Assembly (NCBI GenBank): GCA_009363875.1
Contig: CM018692.1
Location: forward strand, 322,501-386,500
Origin: Mikania micrantha
Taxonomy: Eukaryota > Streptophyta > Magnoliopsida > Asterales > Asteraceae
DNA length: 64,000 nt
Direction: 5' to 3'
This document shows positions 58,900 through 64,000 of this stretch, in pieces. Below the pieces are notes generated by a model, which was not told the DNA's origin, searched no databases, and was given only the letters and a program-made list of their open reading frames with translations. How positions within the stretch are numbered: the first letter of the stretch is position 1; each line of letters starts with the position of its first letter. The translations under genes and the position numbers were made by a program.

Positions 58900-59131
58900 G
58901 GGATTGTATCATGTGAAAACCCAATCTTAGAATGAAAACCCTTATTCCGAATCGTGAAATAAATATGTGGTCAACATTAAACCACATTAAATTCATTTGT
59001 TTATTCAAAAAACTAATTCTTTATTCAAATTTTGCGGACCATATGTTTACTTTCAAGATTTCAAATGGAGGGCCCAGAGATGGTTAAAGGTCTTTTTTCT
59101 CTAAGATTGGGTTTTCACATGATACAATCCC
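58900..59131. mobile_element. 232-bp TIR element G with 10-bp TSD
   Basis: Perfect 32-bp inverted repeats (58900-58931 and 59100-59131) beginning GGGATTGTATCATGTG. An exact 10-bp direct repeat TATATATGTA lies at 58890-58899 and 59132-59141. The length of the duplication fits Mutator-like elements. The TA-rich target and GGG start are shared with elements A-F. Confidence 0.88.
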
Positions 59132-59459
59132 TATATATGTATGTGTATGTATGCATGCAGGCTTTACCTTTTTCTTTTAATCAAACACACAAACAAACAA
59201 TACAATATAACTCACCTAGGGAAACATGTAATAGCCAAACAAAAACAAAACACCAAGTAGAAAATGGAACACACAAGAGTAAGCACAAATGGGAATTCCT
59301 TGTTCAAAGATGTTCATTTGACACCATACAATCGGAGGAAATAAAGTATATCAAACAAGCGATGTATTTAAACTAAGGCCATACTTAAAATTAAAAACCA
59401 AATCCTATTTATTGTCTTCAAAGAGGTGCAAAGCTAATAAATCCTATCTATTATGTTCA

Positions 59460-59790
59460 TCCCATGTCAATCATGGTGTGCCTCTGCTCCTCTTGCCTCC
59501 ACCAGGAGAGTCTCCACTCGTTCAAGTGTCATCATCTGTCTTCTCCATACATGCGTGAACCATCTTAGTTTTCCCTCTCTTAATTTATTTAAGATGCACA
59601 CTCCCCCTAATCTTTCCCTGAAACCTTCATTCCTTATCCAGTCAAATGTGTGCCCACACATCTATCTCAACATCTTCCATCTCTATTGTCTTCAACTTTC
59701 TTTCTTTAATCTTTTTGATTGGTCAACAATGAGTTTCATACAACATAGCCGAACATACTGCAACTCTATAGAATTTCCCCCCTAATTTTT
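59460..59790 (-). pseudogene. LINE reverse-transcriptase C-terminal fragment
   Basis: Minus-strand frames carry MCGHT..DWIRNE.FRERLG, NKLREGKLRWFTHVWRR and, further upstream, AMLYET followed by a K/E-rich stretch. These match the conserved C-terminal end of RTE/L1-type LINE RT proteins, with frame breaks. Short 5'-truncated relic. Confidence 0.65.
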
Positions 59791-60109
59791 CTAGGAATCT
59801 CTTGTTGCATAAGATGCTTGAGGCTTCTCTCTAGTCTCTCCTTGTACCAACTTGCCTGGACATGGTGAGTTATGTCACAATTAATATCCTTGCCACTTTG
59901 CACGAACGATTCTAAATACTTGACCCAAACACTTAAACCAAACAAACCTACATAAACAAAACATATACATTAATAATAAAAAAACAACTCCTTAACTATC
60001 ATGTGTTTACAAGTTTGGTCTAACAATCACCCCCCTAAACTTTTAACACCATTCTTCAATATAGTACTATTCTCTTATCCTTGTTGTGTTGGGTCAAATT
60101 AACCTCCTT

Positions 60110-60790
60110 CTTTTGCTCCCACTTAGGACATTCTGACACATAAATGTCAAAGTTCGTTATACTTAAATCATTGTATACGACTTTTGTCTCTTTCCTTTTG
60201 ACTCATGTTATGTTGGAATTGACGGTCCTTTTCTTGATTAGCCCTGTGATCTCCTCCCCATCCATGTCCTTGATATTCACAATTTGAACGAGTAATACAA
60301 ACATTGAATCCAACAGTTTATCGCCAATTCTTCCTCTTCAATAATATTTCCAAGAATTTTCACCTTTGACACCAACCTGCTTAGTTTTCCTACAAATCCA
60401 TCAACCGAATCATCATCCTTCATCTTAAGGTTTTCAAAATCCCTTCTCAAATTTTGTAGTTTTAGTTGTTCTTATTTGATCCACCCCTAGAAACATTGTC
60501 TTCAATACATCCCATGCTTGCGTAACCTTGATATAAGTTGCCAATTATAACACGAGGTTTTCAGGTATTGCTTGAAACAAGAAAGCTAGTGCCATCTTTG
60601 ACTTCTTTTGTTCCACAAAAGCCCTGGTTGTGGGTTCAAATGCCTCCCATACCCGTTTTGCATCCATGATTGTCCTATCCATTACCAATCACACATGTTA
60701 GTCTGTTTTTGTTAGAACAAGCACTGGTAGTTTATAGAACCCATCTCTGGAGCTGTTACAGTCGCCACAGTTTCTTTATCAGTCATTCTG
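60110..60790 (-). pseudogene. Ty1/copia gag fragment
   Basis: From the start near 60790 the minus strand reads a copia gag (UBN2-type): MTDKET..., then VWEAFEPTTRAF, SKMALAFLFQAIP, TQAWDVLKTMFLG and DFENLKMKDDDSVDGFVGKL, followed by a run with EEEL. Many stops and frame changes. Related to the fragment at 3212-3397. Orientation is opposite to the copia remnant that follows, so it is a separate insertion. Confidence 0.75.
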
Positions 60791-60799
60791 ACTTGTGAA

Positions 60800-61195
60800 C
60801 AATAGAAAAAATGTCTAACTTAGATCAGATCTTTATCACACACAAAAAACATTCTAATCAATGTGCAATTGGTGCTTATTGATCACCAACAAGACAATGA
60901 CAATCTACTTGTTAGTCTTCAGGTCACTAAACAAATCACCTTAACCGCCTTAACCCCTTGCTACTTTGTTTTTTCTTTACCTGTTGGGTTGTTGTCCGCC
61001 AAAAGAAAATGCCCCTTGTTGTACTTCTCGGCTAGGAAGATTACTTCGACTGGAATCTAATTAGGGTTAGCATTTTTCTATATAATGACTCAAGGATTAA
61101 TATAGTTCAAAGACAACTTATTTACCTCCTACAATCTATCCAGGCCAGTTATTGTAGTCAATTATGGTAATTACTGTGTAGTCAAAGGAATGAAG
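60800..61195. other. Spacer between two copia remnants
   Basis: No clear LTR ends. It may contain eroded leader or LTR DNA of either copia remnant, but I cannot define it. Confidence 0.35.
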
Positions 61196-61199
61196 GATA

Positions 61200-64000
61200 G
61201 CTCATTCATCTCCTATAATCTCTCTTAGTCTAATGTAACTCCAAGAGATGCTTGGGAACGATTCAATGCAAATTTTGCTAGTGAGTTTTGGTCTTGCATC
61301 ATCTCCCTCTAGTCTAAGCTTGTAAAAAACTCTTAAGGTACTCATTCAATTGCTGAATATCTTCAAGACATGAGAGCAATTGCAGATGATCTGGCTCTTG
61401 CACAAAGTCTTGTTGTTGAAGAAGACTTACTAGTTCACATCTTATCACAACTTGGTGACGAATACAACACCAATATGGCTGCTATCAAGATATGTGAAGC
61501 ACCACTGTTTTTTATTTTGAGCTATTTGAAAACTTAGCAGATTTTTAGAGATTCTGGAAGTACCATACCGTAACTGCCGCAAGTTGTCTACGTTCCTATG
61601 ATATCACAATATCACCATCACACCGTCTCAAACTAGTTCTAATGTGACATCCTCTAGTTCGTCTTCTACTTCACCCAATTGGCTATTTGATGGAGGTTCC
61701 TCAAATCATGCCTCAGGTGATCGATCCACACTACAAATATCTCCAACTATTCTGGAGTTGATGAAATAATCCTTGGTGATGGTAAAGGTTTAAAAATTTC
61801 TCATGTTGGTTTTAATTACATTAACCCACCACTCAAATCACTCTCTTTACCTCATGTGTTATGTGTTTCAAACTTACAATGGAACCTTATTTCTGTGCCT
61901 AAACTTTGCAATGGCATCATACATTAGGTCATGCATCCATTAAAGTATTAAAGCCGCTTAGTTCCAGCCTAGGAGTTAGTCCTAAACCTTTTTTTTAATT
62001 CACATGCATTGTTCATCTTGTTCAGTCAATAAGATCCATAAGTTACGTTTTGGTTCCAATTCTTTTGTTAAAACCATTACAACTAATATATTTTAATGAG
62101 GGGTCTAGTCCAAAAATCAATTGATCATTTTAATTACTATGTCATTTTTGTGGACTACATTTCAAAGTATGTGTGTCTTTATCCAATGAAAAAGAAATCT
62201 AATGTTGCTACTCTATTTCCCCAATTTAAGCTACATGTTGAAAATTTTGTCCAAACACCAATTGTATGTATCTTTATAGATAATAGTGGAGAGTATCAAG
62301 GTCTTATCCCTTTCCTAAAAGCACATGACATTTCTCACCACACCACCTCACAACACACACGTAAGCAGAATGGTGTAGCAGAAGGCCAACACAGACACGT
62401 TGCAAACCTGGTTTAGCAAGTCTTCACTATGCTAAAATTCCTTTAATCTTCTACTCTCATGCCTTTCAAACGGTAACATATCTTATATCCAACACCTATC
62501 CTCAACAAATAAAGTTCCTACCATCATATCTTTCGTTAATCTCCCAACTACACAAAACTTAAGCCTTTTGGTTGTTTATGATGTATCCATGGTTGTGCCT
62601 CGATACCACATCTAAACTTCAACCACGATCTATACCATGTATTTTCCTGGGATATTCTACCTCCAAATCAGCCTACAGATGCTTTGATCCAACTACCCAT
62701 CGCTTATACCATTTTTGCCATGTTCAGTTTATTGACAGCCATTTCCCCTCCCAAAACAACCTCTCTCAAACATTGCCCACAGCTGATAACTTCATCTTCA
62801 CTACCACTATCCCTCCTCAACTATCTCCTACTCCAATACCATCATCATCACTGCTTCTAACCCAACCACCTTCCCACTTCCACCAACAATTTTAGACAAA
62901 ACTCTCACCCAATCTCCTCCTTCCTCATGGCCAGCCACTCCAACTATTCATCTAGCCTATTTCCGGTTCAAAAAACAAGCCATCATCAACCCACATACAA
63001 CCGATGACTATTGACCCAATATCTACTACTTCTTTGCCCAACTCACCATCAATGTGTAATGGCCCTCCTAGCTCATCATCAACCCCTAATAACCCCCCAT
63101 GTCACCCTCAACTGAATTCGTGGAACCCCCACCGGTTTCTCACTACCTTGTTACACTAACAATATAACCTACTTAACATCCTTCTACTGACTCCTCTACC
63201 AATACCACCTCAATGAATTAGAAAACAAAACCCAAAATATTTCAATGATTCCTTCATCAACAACACAACACTTCATGCCATTCCTGCCACCATTGAACAT
63301 TCTACACATAACCAAGTTACCAAGCCCTTAAAGGCCCCAAATGGATTCAAGCCATGGACCAAGAATATAATGCTCTCATGCAAAGTGGAACTTGGGAATT
63401 GGTTCCAATATCCTCCCATAATCCCACTGGATGTTAAGGGGTTTTTCGAATAAAATGAAACCTCGATGGTACCATTCTCAAATATAAGACTTGTTTAGTT
63501 GCTAAAGGTGTTTTACAACAATATGGCCATATGGGATGGATAACTTTGAAACATTCAGTCCAGTTACAAATACAATAACTATTTGTGTTATCCTCTCTCT
63601 TGCTCTCTTCTAGAATTGGACCCTCTGTCAACTTGAACAATGCTTTTCTTCACGACACTTTCCATAAAAGATGTCTTCATGACTCAACCACCGTCAATCA
63701 CTCGTCCTCAGTTTCCAAAATATGTTTGTATACTTTGAAAATCTCTTTGTGGTTTGAAACAAGCATCAAGGGCATGGTACATGGAATTGACCTCGTTCTT
63801 TCATACTCATGGCTTTCACAAGTCGAGCCAATGCTTCCCTCTTTATCTATAATCATGATAACATTTTGTGTTTCTTTATGGTCTATATGGATGATATTTT
63901 CGTCACTGGGAACAATAATGCATTTCTTTATCAATTCATTTGTACCTTTGCAAATCGATTCTCCATGAAGGACTTTGGATCTCTACACCATTTCCTTGGT
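61200..64000 (+). pseudogene. Decayed Ty1/copia gag-pol, continues past window
   Basis: Fragments appear in canonical copia order. Gag (AWERFNANFASEF, IAEYLQDMRAIADDL, VHILSQLGDEYN) lies at 61210-61500. Protease with WLFDGGSSNHAS, the catalytic Ser-Gly context altered, is near 61680. The integrase zinc region (HHTLGHASIKVL) is near 61912, and the integrase core at 62096-62416 has VDYISKY, FIDNSGEY and QNGVAE, so the acidic triad is largely present. The integrase C-terminal region is at 62572-62770. RT starts near 63330 with WIQAMDQEYNAL, and VYMDDIFVTGNN at about 63880 keeps the catalytic DD. Dozens of stops and frame changes make it non-functional. Confidence 0.85.

Noticed and set aside
62572..62895. 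Independent Pro/Ser-rich gene
   Set aside because: Its first part matches the copia integrase C-terminal region; the rest is the usual low-complexity linker to RT in a decayed element.

Overview
This window is nuclear DNA from a flowering plant: AT-rich, gene-poor, spliceosomal introns, and dominated by layered transposable elements. The plastid-protein gene pTAC5, a plant F-box-associated domain and plant-specific repeat lineages (Tekay chromovirus, FAR1-type MULE with a ULP1 gene) fix it as a eudicot. The repeat style suggests Asteraceae, but that is an inference without a database comparison.

Host genes. Two multi-exon genes on the + strand look genuine. One (13452-16493, five exons, about 251 aa) has perfectly consistent splice phases but no function I recognise. 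The other (56254-58235 and beyond) is the 5' and central part of pTAC5: transit peptide, WLREEQR coiled coil, peptidoglycan-binding-like domain and the first DnaJ-type zinc motif. Its remaining exons are not visible, and a last intron of more than 5.7 kb would be packed with mobile elements. An F-box-associated domain pseudogene lies at 3763-4413 (-).

1-21 kb holds small elements: AACCG- and TTCGAA-rich repeats, three tRNA-derived SINEs, a Harbinger-like MITE, a hAT MITE and several short inverted-terminal elements embedded in (TA)n tracts.

21-43.6 kb is a nest. A Ty1/copia 3' end (22.2-43.57 kb) is split by a 19.5-kb Ty3/gypsy Tekay-type chromovirus (23077-42562, TSD AACAC, coding strand minus). 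That element is itself interrupted by three solo LTRs, each with its own 5-bp target duplication (27724-29365, 30493-33430, 39203-42157). LTRs of the chromovirus and of the related solo LTR share an unusual layout: a cluster of CpG palindromes exactly 22 bp upstream of a TATA-like box, followed by an array of AT-rich hairpins spaced roughly 140-180 bp apart.

43.9-53.06 kb is a 9.17-kb Mutator-like element. It has terminal inverted repeats, sits inside a (TA)n microsatellite, and carries two convergent genes: a ULP1-type cysteine protease (+) and a FAR1/FHY3-type transposase (-, several frame breaks). A second inverted-terminal element (53093-54348) abuts it across the shared (TA)n tract. The same arrangement, pairs of elements flanking one (TA)n tract, occurs at 6.8-8.0 kb and 18.06-19.25 kb. 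Together these suggest a group of DNA transposons that target TA microsatellites, of which the 9.17-kb element may be an autonomous-type member.

56-64 kb: pTAC5, its intron with another such element (58900-59131), a 193-bp tandem duplication, a LINE fragment, a copia gag fragment on the minus strand, and a badly decayed Ty1/copia element on the plus strand running off the right edge.
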